A stretch of 39,740 nt of DNA from Streptomyces sp. MUM 2J (lineage in GTDB: Bacteria > Actinomycetota > Actinomycetes > Streptomycetales > Streptomycetaceae), in contig NZ_JADWYM010000055.1 of the NCBI RefSeq assembly GCF_022414535.1, positions 1-39,740 on the forward strand, written 5' to 3'. The stretch's first letter is position 1, and each line of letters opens with the position of its first letter. The position numbers and the translations under genes are program-made. The notes under the pieces are model-generated. The model saw nothing but the letters and a program-made list of their open reading frames with translations. It made no database searches and was not told the origin of the DNA. This document shows, piece after piece, positions 31,610 to 38,553 of this stretch.

Positions 31610-33352
31610 TCAGCGGTCGGCGCGGGCCGTCGCCAGCAGTTCCTCCGCGTGCGCGCGGGCGGTCTCGGAGTCCTCCTGGCCGGCGAGCATCCGCGACAGC
31701 TCGCGGATGCGGTCCTCGCCCTCCAGCGCCTTCACACCGGAGCGGGTCACGGAGCCGTCGTTGGTCTTCTCCACGAGCAGCTGCCGGTCCGCGAAGGCGG
31801 CCACCTGCGGCAGATGGGTGACGACGACGACCTGCGCGCTCCGCGCCAGCTTCGCCAGCCGCCGTCCGATCTCGACGGCGGCCTTGCCGCCGACACCGGC
31901 GTCGACCTCGTCGAAGAGGTACGTCGGCACGGGGTCCGTGCCCGCGAAGACGACCTCGACGGCGAGCATCACACGCGACAGCTCACCGCCCGACGCGCCC
32001 TTGGCGATCGGCCGCGGGGGCGCCCCGGGATGCGGGGCGAGCAGCAGCTCGACCTCGTCGACGCCCGACGGCCCGTACGCGACCGTGCGCCCGCCGGCCT
32101 CGACGCCCTCCGGGTCCTCGGTCTGCCGGATGGCGAAGGACACGCGCGCGTGCGGCATCGCCAGCGAGGCCAGCTCGGCGGTGACTGCGGCGGCGAACCG
32201 CTCGGCGGCCTCGGTCCGGGCGTCCGTCAGGGCCCGCGCCAGCCCGCCCAGTTCGCTCCGCAGCGCGTCCCGCTCGGCGGTCAGTTCCCCGATCCGCTCG
32301 TCGTCGCCGTCCAGCTCGTCCATGCGGGCGGCGCTCTGCTCGGCCCAGGCCAGCACGGCGGCGACGTCCTCGCCGTACTTCCGCGTCAGCCCGGTCAGCA
32401 CGGCCCGCCGCTCCTCGACGGCCGACAGCCGCAACGGATCGGCGTCCAGGTCGTCGGCGTATCCCGCCAGCTCCCCGGCCACGTCACCGAGCAGGATCCC
32501 GATCTCCCCGATCCGGTCGGCGAGCGCGGCCAGCGCCGGATCGTGCGACCGTACGGCCTCCAGAGCCCGCTGGGCGCCCGCGACGAGAGTGGCCGCGTCG
32601 ATGCCCTCGGGGTCCTCCGGGTTACCCGCGAGAGCGGCGTGCGCGGCCGTCGCGGCCGACGACAGCGCCTCGGCATGGCCCAGCCGCTCGGCCTCCGCGG
32701 CGAGTTCCGCGTCCTCCCCGGCGCGCGGCTCGACCGCGGCGATCTCGTCCAGCCCGTACCGGAGCATGTCGGCTTCCTGGGCCCGCTCCCGCGCACGCGT
32801 GGTGATCTCCTCCAGCTCCGCGGAGACCGCGCGCAGCCTTCGGTGGGTCTCGGTGTACCTGGCGAGCGGCACTGCCACGGCCTCCCCGGCGTACCGGTCC
32901 AGTGCCTGACGCTGCCGGGACAGCTTCAGCAGCCCCTGCTGGTCGGTCTGCCCGTGCACGGCCACCAGGTCGTCGGCGAGTTCGGCGAGGAGCCCCACCG
33001 GCACCGACCGGCCGCCCAGATGCGCCCGCGAGCGCCCCTCGGCCGAAACGGTACGGCTGACCAGCAGCGCCCCGTCGTCCAGCTCCGCCCCCGCCTCCTC
33101 GGCCCGTACGACGGCGGTGGCACCGGGCGACACGGCGATGCGCCCCTCCACGACCGCCTTGCCTGCGCCGATCCGCACGAGGGCCGGATCAGCCCGACCG
33201 CCGAGCAGCAGCCCGAGGCTGGTGACCACCATGGTCTTGCCCGCACCCGTCTCACCGGTGACGGCGGTGAACCCGGGCGACAGCTCGACGACGGCGTCGT
33301 CGATGACTCCGAGTGACCGTATCCGCATCTCTTCCAGCACGGTGAAGACCAT
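31610..33352 (-). CDS. recN: DNA repair protein RecN
   Basis: RecN is an SMC-like ATPase that acts early at DNA double-strand breaks. The 580-residue protein has MRIRSLGVIDDAVVEL, Walker A GETGAGKT, a long coiled-coil middle rich in Ala/Glu/Arg (about 150-390), the ABC signature GASGGELSRVMLAVE, Walker B TYLFDEVDAGVGG and VVVTHLPQVAAFAD. The start is uncertain: ATG at 33352, GTG at 33340 (VLEEMRIRS) and ATG at 33328 are all in frame, and none has a strong ribosome site. It follows nadK after 107 bp, in the conserved tlyA-nadK-recN order. Confidence 0.96.
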   Translation of the reverse strand: MVFTVLEEMRIRSLGVIDDAVVELSPGFTAVTGETGAGKTMVVTSLGLLLGGRADPALVRIGAGKAVVEGRIAVSPGATAVVRAEEAGAELDDGALLVSRTVSAEGRSRAHLGGRSVPVGLLAELADDLVAVHGQTDQQGLLKLSRQRQALDRYAGEAVAVPLARYTETHRRLRAVSAELEEITTRARERAQEADMLRYGLDEIAAVEPRAGEDAELAAEAERLGHAEALSSAATAAHAALAGNPEDPEGIDAATLVAGAQRALEAVRSHDPALAALADRIGEIGILLGDVAGELAGYADDLDADPLRLSAVEERRAVLTGLTRKYGEDVAAVLAWAEQSAARMDELDGDDERIGELTAERDALRSELGGLARALTDARTEAAERFAAAVTAELASLAMPHARVSFAIRQTEDPEGVEAGGRTVAYGPSGVDEVELLLAPHPGAPPRPIAKGASGGELSRVMLAVEVVFAGTDPVPTYLFDEVDAGVGGKAAVEIGRRLAKLARSAQVVVVTHLPQVAAFADRQLLVEKTNDGSVTRSGVKALEGEDRIRELSRMLAGQEDSETARAHAEELLATARADR

Positions 33353-33459
33353 ACGAGGTCCGGGCCGGGGAGTGCGACCGCCCCGCCTGTGTCACCCCCG
33401 CGGGCGGCGGTCCGGCCGGTCGAGGTGCGGCGTCCGGCACGTGCGTGCCGGGACGGCAC

Positions 33460-34365
33460 TCAGTGCGGCGCCCCCCGCCACCCGGCGACCGGCAGCGCGA
33501 ACTTCGCCACCAGCCGGTCCGTGAAGGACGCGTGGTGCAGCCGGGCCAGCCGCACGGGCACGGCACCCCGCCGGACCTCGACGCGCGCCCCCGGCGGCAG
33601 TTCCACCGTCCGCCGCCCGTCGCACCACAGCACACCGGGCGGAATGTGCGGCAGCACCTCGACCGCGAGCACCGAGTCCGGCGAGGTGACCAGCGGCTTC
33701 GCGAACAGCGCGTGCGCGCTGATCGGCACCATCAGCAGCGCCTCCACCTCCGGCCACACCACGGGCCCGCCGGCGGAGAACGCGTACGCGGTGGAGCCGG
33801 TGGGGGTCGACAGGACGATCCCGTCGCACCCGAACCCCGTCACCGGGCGCCCGTCGACCTCCAGCACCACCTCAAGCAGCTTCTCCGCGCCGGCCTTCTG
33901 CACGGCGGCCTCGTTGAGCGCCCAGTCGGTGTGCACGATGTCGCCGTTGCGGTGGACGACGACGTCGACGGTCATCCGCTCCTCGACCTCGTACGAGCGC
34001 GCCACCACCCGGTCGACGACCTTGTCCAGGTCGTCCCGCTCGGCCTCGGCGAGGAAGCCGACCCGGCCGAGGTTGACGCCGAGCATCGGCACCCCGGACG
34101 CCCGCGCGAACTCGGCACCGCGCAGCAGCGTCCCGTCACCACCGAGGACGATGAGCAGCTCGCACCCGTCGAGGCACTGCGGGGTCGCCTCCTTGACCGT
34201 CTCCACCTCGTCGGGCAGGGGCAGGTCCAGTGCCTCGTACTCCAGGACGCGCACCCCGATGCCGGACCGCAGGAGTCCTTTGACCACGAGCTCCGCACTG
34301 CGGATGGCCGCAGGCCTTCCCGTGTGGGCGAGCAGGAAAACAGTACGAGCTCGGTTCTGTGTCAA
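33460..34365 (-). CDS. nadK: NAD kinase
   Basis: NadK phosphorylates NAD+ to NADP+. The 301-residue protein has GGDGTLLRGAEFARA (the GGDG motif with catalytic Asp), LGVNLGRVGFLAE, the NE site in WALNEAAVQKAG, GFGCDGIVLSTPTGSTAYAFSAGGP and FAKPLVTSPDS. The start is TTG at 34365, which overlaps the tlyA stop as TTGA (34362-34365) and has GGAGGGG 5 nt upstream, so translation is coupled to tlyA. Confidence 0.96.
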   Translation of the reverse strand: MTQNRARTVFLLAHTGRPAAIRSAELVVKGLLRSGIGVRVLEYEALDLPLPDEVETVKEATPQCLDGCELLIVLGGDGTLLRGAEFARASGVPMLGVNLGRVGFLAEAERDDLDKVVDRVVARSYEVEERMTVDVVVHRNGDIVHTDWALNEAAVQKAGAEKLLEVVLEVDGRPVTGFGCDGIVLSTPTGSTAYAFSAGGPVVWPEVEALLMVPISAHALFAKPLVTSPDSVLAVEVLPHIPPGVLWCDGRRTVELPPGARVEVRRGAVPVRLARLHHASFTDRLVAKFALPVAGWRGAPH

Positions 34366-35177
34366 CGCGGCCCCTCCGCCACTGCACGGTCAACGTCGGC
34401 CGGGTCCGGGGCGGGCGCCCCGGCACACAGCCACAGAAAGTACTCGACGTTCCCGGACGGCCCGGGCAGCGGACTGGCGGTGACACCCTTCACCCCGAGC
34501 CCCAGTTCCCAAGCCTTCCCGGCCACGCCCCGCACGGCCTCCGCCCGCAGCTGCGGACTCCGTACGACACCCCCGCTGCCCAGCCGCTCCTTGCCCACCT
34601 CGAACTGCGGCTTGACCATCATCACCAGATCGGCATCCGGCGTCACGCACCGCACCAGGGCGGGCAGCACCAGCCCGAGCGGGATGAAGGACAGATCTCC
34701 CACGACAAGCTCCACCGGCACTCCGTCGATCGCCTCGAGCGTCAACTCGCGTACGTTCGTACGGTCCTTGACGGTGACGCGTTCATCGCTCCGCAGAGTC
34801 CACGCGAGTTGCCCGTACCCGACGTCGACGGCGACGACGTGCGCGGCTCCGGCGCGCAGCAGGACGTCGGTGAAGCCACCCGTGGAGGCGCCGGCGTCGA
34901 GCGCCCGCCGCCCCCGGACGACGAGGCCCTTGGGTACGAACGCCTCCAGCGCTCCGGCGAGCTTGTGCCCGCCGCGGGAGACGTAGTCGGGATCACTGTC
35001 ATCGGTGCTGACAACGATCGCGGCGGCGGTCTCCACCTGCGTGGCCGGTTTGGTCGCGACGGTCTTGCCCACGGTGACCCGGCCGGCGGCGATCAGCTGG
35101 CTGGCGTGCTCACGCGAGCGCGCGAGCTTCCGGCGGACCAGCTCCGCGTCCAGACGGCGGCGTGCGACTCCTGCCAC
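34362..35177 (-). CDS. tlyA: TlyA family rRNA 2'-O-methyltransferase / hemolysin-like protein
   Basis: TlyA methylates ribose 2'-OH of cytidines in 16S and 23S rRNA; in mycobacteria its loss gives capreomycin resistance. The 271-residue protein has an N-terminal S4 domain (RLDAELVRRKLARSREHASQ, ending VSRGGHKLAGAL) and an FtsJ-like Rossmann domain with the SAM motif LDAGASTGGFTDVLL, VVAVDVGYGQLAW, VVGDLSFIPL and VKPQFEVGKE. GTG at 35177 has AGGAG about 11 nt upstream. It is second in the operon after the 94-aa gene (57-bp gap) and coupled to nadK. Confidence 0.93.
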   Translation of the reverse strand: MAGVARRRLDAELVRRKLARSREHASQLIAAGRVTVGKTVATKPATQVETAAAIVVSTDDSDPDYVSRGGHKLAGALEAFVPKGLVVRGRRALDAGASTGGFTDVLLRAGAAHVVAVDVGYGQLAWTLRSDERVTVKDRTNVRELTLEAIDGVPVELVVGDLSFIPLGLVLPALVRCVTPDADLVMMVKPQFEVGKERLGSGGVVRSPQLRAEAVRGVAGKAWELGLGVKGVTASPLPGPSGNVEYFLWLCAGAPAPDPADVDRAVAEGPR

Positions 35178-35234
35178 GTTCGGTTCAGCTCCTGTTCCCG
35201 TACGACGAATCCGAAGGGTGCGACCCGAAGGGTC

Positions 35235-35519
35235 TCATTGGGGGGCGGCGGCCGGGTCGCGGGTGGGCGCCGGAGGTCCCGGGCGCGTGTCGAGCGCGGT
35301 GAGCGCGTCGCGCAAACCCCGGTGTACATCCTCGTACACCTCGACGTGCCCGTCCGTGGTGAGGTGGTCGGCGTCGGCGAGCCGCTCCAGGACGGCGTCG
35401 ACGCCGGCGTTGCCGGTGGAGGTGCGGGGCACGTCCAGGGGGGCCGTGGCGGCAGGGCCCTCCTCGGGCCCCTCCGCGTGTTCCACTCGCACGTCGGCTC
35501 CGGGCAGGGTGTCGCTCAT
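35235..35519 (-). CDS. Small conserved hypothetical protein, first gene of the tlyA operon
   Basis: The 94-residue acidic protein has a disordered Pro/Glu-rich head, a single predicted amphipathic region TGNAGVDAVLERLADADHL followed by HVEVYEDVHRGLRDALTAL, and a Pro/Ala tail. I recognise no catalytic domain. Mycobacteria have a comparable short gene (Rv1693) next to tlyA, so a conserved accessory role is possible. ATG at 35519 has a TAGCGT -10 box ending exactly 6 nt upstream and no ribosome site, implying a leaderless mRNA. Confidence 0.8.
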   Translation of the reverse strand: MSDTLPGADVRVEHAEGPEEGPAATAPLDVPRTSTGNAGVDAVLERLADADHLTTDGHVEVYEDVHRGLRDALTALDTRPGPPAPTRDPAAAPQ

Positions 35520-35525
35520 GCCCAG

Positions 35526-35553
35526 ACGCTACCCCGAACCACTGGGGTACCGT
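35526..35553. promoter_or_regulatory. Back-to-back leaderless promoters in a 42-bp divergent gap
   Basis: The minus-strand -10 TAGCGT (35531-35526) precedes ATG 35519, and the plus-strand -10 TACCGT (35548-35553) precedes ATG 35562. Between them lies the inverted repeat TACCCC/GGGGTA (35530-35535, 35544-35549). Neither start has a ribosome site. Confidence 0.55.
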
Positions 35554-35561
35554 CGATCGCG

Positions 35562-35909
35562 ATGGCCACGATCGAGGAGTGCCGCGCCGCACTCGAGAAG
35601 CTTTCGGACAACATGCAGCGTGCCGAGGGGAACGTCCATGAGGCCGTGTCCCTGGACCGTTCGGTGAGCTGCCACATCAAGGACCTCGACGTCACCTTCG
35701 TCGGGCGGATGACCGGCGGCCGGATCCGGGTGGACGACACCCTCCCGGGATCGCCGCGGGAGAGGGCCGAGATAAGGCTTGTCCTGTCGGGGGACGACCT
35801 GGTCGCCCTCGTCGACGGCGACCTGCACTTCGCCCGGGCCTGGGGCTCGGGCCGGGTGCGGCTGGAAGCCGGGCTGATGGACCTGTTCCGGCTCAGGAAG
35901 CTCCTCTAG
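35562..35909 (+). CDS. SCP-2 sterol-carrier-like small protein
   Basis: The 115-residue protein has an N-terminal helix with a MATIEECRAALEKLSDNMQR start, then strands SVSCHIKDLDVTFVGRMTGGRI, AEIRLVLSGDDLVALVDGDLHFARAW and a terminal helix GLMDLFRLRKLL. The size and the lipid-pocket layout suggest the SCP-2/MDMPI-type fold that binds lipids or is fused to thiol transferases; the assignment is tentative. The start codon ATG at 35562 is 8 nt after a TACCGT -10 box. It diverges from the tlyA operon and converges with the HAD gene. Confidence 0.75.
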   Translation: MATIEECRAALEKLSDNMQRAEGNVHEAVSLDRSVSCHIKDLDVTFVGRMTGGRIRVDDTLPGSPRERAEIRLVLSGDDLVALVDGDLHFARAWGSGRVRLEAGLMDLFRLRKLL

Positions 35910-35945
35910 GGGCGTGCCGGGCGATGTTCGCCCCGTCGCGGCAGC

Positions 35946-36002
35946 GGCCGCCACCCGCGGATGCCCTGGTGCGGGTGGCGGCCCCGGCCGACGAGGCCGG
36001 GG
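35946..36002. terminator. Two adjacent hairpins between the SCP-2-like and HAD genes
   Basis: The first stem is 13 bp (35946-35958 with 35971-35983) and the second 8 bp (35982-35989 with 35995-36002). They lie in the 180-bp convergent gap. Confidence 0.7.
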
Positions 36003-36089
36003 ACGGTCATGCCGTCCGGCGCGATCGCCGGCCGGGGCAACAGGCCGAGGGTCCGGGCGACCTTCCGGGCGGGCGTCGACCGCCCGGCC

Positions 36090-37118
36090 TCACAGCCCCA
36101 GGCGCGCCAGCGCCTTGCCCGTGTCGAGCCCGCACGAGCCCTCGCCGGCCGCGGTCCAGGCCGCCCCGCACAGCGCGCGCAGGCCGTCCAGGACCGCCCC
36201 GTCACCGTCGAGTTCCAGTCGCTCCGCACCGGCCGACGCCGTCCACCCGCCGCACCGGAACCCGTCGCCCGTGCCCGCGACCTCGGGCTGGCCGCCGAGC
36301 ATGCCCCGCAGATCCGCGTCCACGTACGTCGGCCGGTGCTGCGGTGGCGCGGCCAGCAGCTGCGCGCCGTCGGTGACGCCGGTCAGCACCAGCAGCGAGT
36401 CGACTCCGCCGTTGAACGCCCCCTCGATGTCCGTGTCGAGCCGGTCGCCGACCACCAGAGGCCGCTCGGCCCCGGTCCGCAGGATCGTCTCCCTGTGCAT
36501 GGGCGGCAGCGGCTTGCCCGCCACCTGCGGCTCCGCGCCCGTCGCGATCCGCACGACCTCCACCGCAGCGCCGTTGCCCGGCGCGATACCCCGGCCGCTC
36601 GGGATCGTCAGGTCGGTGTTGGACGCGAACCACGGCACTCCGCGGGCGATGGCGTAGGACGCCTCCGCGAACCGTCCCCAGGCCAGGTCGGGCCCGCCGA
36701 AGCCCTGCACCACGGCGGCCGGATCGTCGTCGGCGGACTCCACCGGCTCCAGGCCCCGCTCCCGCAGCGCCACCCGCAGCCCCTCGCCCCCCACGACCAG
36801 CACCCGCGACCCGGCGGGCAGCTGCTCGGCGATCAGCCGCGCCACCGCCTGCGCGGAAGTGATCACGTCCTCCGCCCCGGTCGGTATCCCCAACTCGGTC
36901 AGGTGAGCAGCCACCGCGTCCGGGGTCCGCAGCGCGTTGTTGGTGACGTACGCCAGGTGCATGCCGCCGGACCGGGCAACGGCGAGCGACTCCACGGCGT
37001 GCACGATCGCCCGCCCGCCCGCGTACACCACGCCGTCCAGGTCGAGCAGTGCCGTGTCGTACGCCTCGCTCAAGGCCCGCGCGCTGCCCTCGGGCCTCGT
37101 CCTGACGCTCTGGCTCAT
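36090..37118 (-). CDS. HAD-superfamily IIA phosphatase (NagD/glycerol-3-phosphate phosphatase-like)
   Basis: The 342-residue enzyme removes phosphate from a small metabolite. HAD motifs are visible in order: LLDLDGVVYAGG (nucleophile and acid Asp), VTNNALRTPD, the Lys of AGKPLPPM and VVGDRLDTDIEGAFNGG. The C2a-type cap lies between. The mycobacterial neighbour Rv1692 at the same syntenic place is a glycerol-3-phosphate phosphatase, so a similar role is plausible. A C-terminal ~70-residue extension (from about GDGFRCGG) has a repeated Leu/Ala/Gly pattern. ATG at 37118 has GAGGAG 9 nt upstream; a longer frame running through the next gene is an overprint. Confidence 0.92.
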   Translation of the reverse strand: MSQSVRTRPEGSARALSEAYDTALLDLDGVVYAGGRAIVHAVESLAVARSGGMHLAYVTNNALRTPDAVAAHLTELGIPTGAEDVITSAQAVARLIAEQLPAGSRVLVVGGEGLRVALRERGLEPVESADDDPAAVVQGFGGPDLAWGRFAEASYAIARGVPWFASNTDLTIPSGRGIAPGNGAAVEVVRIATGAEPQVAGKPLPPMHRETILRTGAERPLVVGDRLDTDIEGAFNGGVDSLLVLTGVTDGAQLLAAPPQHRPTYVDADLRGMLGGQPEVAGTGDGFRCGGWTASAGAERLELDGDGAVLDGLRALCGAAWTAAGEGSCGLDTGKALARLGL

Positions 37119-37178
37119 TCCGCACCGCTCCTCGGTCGCTCGCTTTCCCCCGATCATCCCGCATGCCACCGGCACACG

Positions 37179-37184
37179 TACGAT
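37179..37184 (+). promoter_or_regulatory. -10 box implying a leaderless DUF1015 mRNA
   Basis: TACGAT ends 6 nt before ATG at 37191, so transcription should begin at the start codon. No ribosome site is visible. Confidence 0.5.
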
Positions 37185-37190
37185 GCCGGG

Positions 37191-38483
37191 ATGAACTCTG
37201 CAGGTCACTCGGAAGCAACGGCGCCCCGAGGCCTGGAACTGACCCCGTTCCGAGGCCTGCGCTACGACCCCGACCGGGTCGGCAGTCTCGCCGCCGTGAC
37301 GTCCCCTCCGTACGACGTCGTCGTCCGCCCAGACGGCCTGCACCATCTTGAGGCCGCTGACCCGCACAACATCGTCCGTCTGATCCTGCCGCAGGCCGGC
37401 ACCCCCACCGCCCGCAACGAGCAGGCCGCCGGCACCCTGCGCCGCTGGCGCGCCGAGGGCGTCCTGACGGCCGACGCCGAACCGGCCCTGTACGTGTACG
37501 AGCAGCACGACGGTGACGGCATGCTCCAGCGCGGCCTCATCGGCGCCCTGCGCGTGTCCGAGCCGTCGGACGGTGTGGTCCTCCCGCACGAGGACGTGAT
37601 GCCGCACGTGGTCGCCGACCGCGCCGCCCTGATGCGCGCGACCTCCGCCAACCTGGAACCTCTGCTGCTGACCTACCGGGGCGACGCCGCGGCAGCCGCC
37701 ACGACCAAGCTGGTCGAGCGCACGGCCGAACTGCCCCCGCTGCTGTCCACCACCACCGAGGACGGTTTCAGCCACCGCCTGTGGGCCATCACCGACCACG
37801 CCGACGTGGCCCGCGTCCAGGCGGAGCTGGCGGAGCACCAGGCCCTGATCGCCGACGGCCACCACCGCTGGGCCACCTACCGCCGTCTCCGCGCGGAGCA
37901 TCCCTCCCCCAGCCCCTGGGACTACGGTCTGGTCCTCCTCGTGGACACCGCCCGCTACCCGCTGCGCGTCCGGGCCATCCACCGTCTCCTGCACGGCCTG
38001 CCGGTCGCCGACGCCGTGGCCGCTGTGGAGGGGCTGTTCCGCGTACGACGGCTGGAGGCACCGCTCGCCGAGGCGCTGGCGGCCCTCGCCGATGCGGCCT
38101 GCGACAGCAACGCGTTCCTGCTGGCCGGGGACGGCGCCTTCCATCTGATCGACCGCCCCGACCCCGGGCTGCTGGCCCGCACGGTCCCCACCGACCGTCC
38201 CGCGGCCTGGCGCAGCCTCGACGCCACGGTCCTGCACGCCGCGCTCCTGGACCACGTCTGGCACATCGCCGAGGACTCCCCGGCCGACATCGCCTACATC
38301 CACGACACGGCCGCCACCGTCGCGAAGGCCGAACGCGACGGCGGTACGGCCGTCCTGATGCATCCGGTGCGCGAGGACGTCGTCCGCGGCCTGGCCCGCC
38401 AGGGTGTCACGATGCCCCGCAAGTCGACCTCGTTCGGCCCGAAACCGGCCTCGGGACTGGTCCTGCGCGCACTGGAGCCCTGA
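37191..38483 (+). CDS. DUF1015 family protein
   Basis: The 430-residue cytoplasmic protein belongs to the DUF1015 (HTH-like, 'putative transcriptional regulator' annotated) family. It has ELTPFRGLRYDPDRVG with SPPYDVV, NIVRLILPQ, the central EQHDGDGMLQRGLIGAL and HEDVMPHVVADR, then ADGHHRWATYRRL, a hallmark of the family, and a C-terminal KSTSFGPKPASGLVLRAL. The biochemical role is not established. Its stop at 38483 faces the TPR gene across a strong hairpin. The start ATG at 37191 appears leaderless. Confidence 0.9.
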   Translation: MNSAGHSEATAPRGLELTPFRGLRYDPDRVGSLAAVTSPPYDVVVRPDGLHHLEAADPHNIVRLILPQAGTPTARNEQAAGTLRRWRAEGVLTADAEPALYVYEQHDGDGMLQRGLIGALRVSEPSDGVVLPHEDVMPHVVADRAALMRATSANLEPLLLTYRGDAAAAATTKLVERTAELPPLLSTTTEDGFSHRLWAITDHADVARVQAELAEHQALIADGHHRWATYRRLRAEHPSPSPWDYGLVLLVDTARYPLRVRAIHRLLHGLPVADAVAAVEGLFRVRRLEAPLAEALAALADAACDSNAFLLAGDGAFHLIDRPDPGLLARTVPTDRPAAWRSLDATVLHAALLDHVWHIAEDSPADIAYIHDTAATVAKAERDGGTAVLMHPVREDVVRGLARQGVTMPRKSTSFGPKPASGLVLRALEP

Positions 38484-38500
38484 GGCACGGCAGGAACGCC

Positions 38501-38533
38501 GAAGGGGCGGGGCGATCAGGGCCCCGCCCCTTC
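38501..38533. terminator. Bidirectional hairpin terminator
   Basis: A 13-bp perfect stem (38501-38513 with 38521-38533) with the loop gatcagg lies between the convergent DUF1015 and TPR genes. Confidence 0.85.
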
Positions 38534-38553
38534 CTCATGACGGTGTGCGGATG

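Noticed and set aside
36090..38363. 757-codon minus-strand frame
   Set aside because: Only the last 342 residues are the HAD phosphatase; the rest is antisense to the DUF1015 gene.
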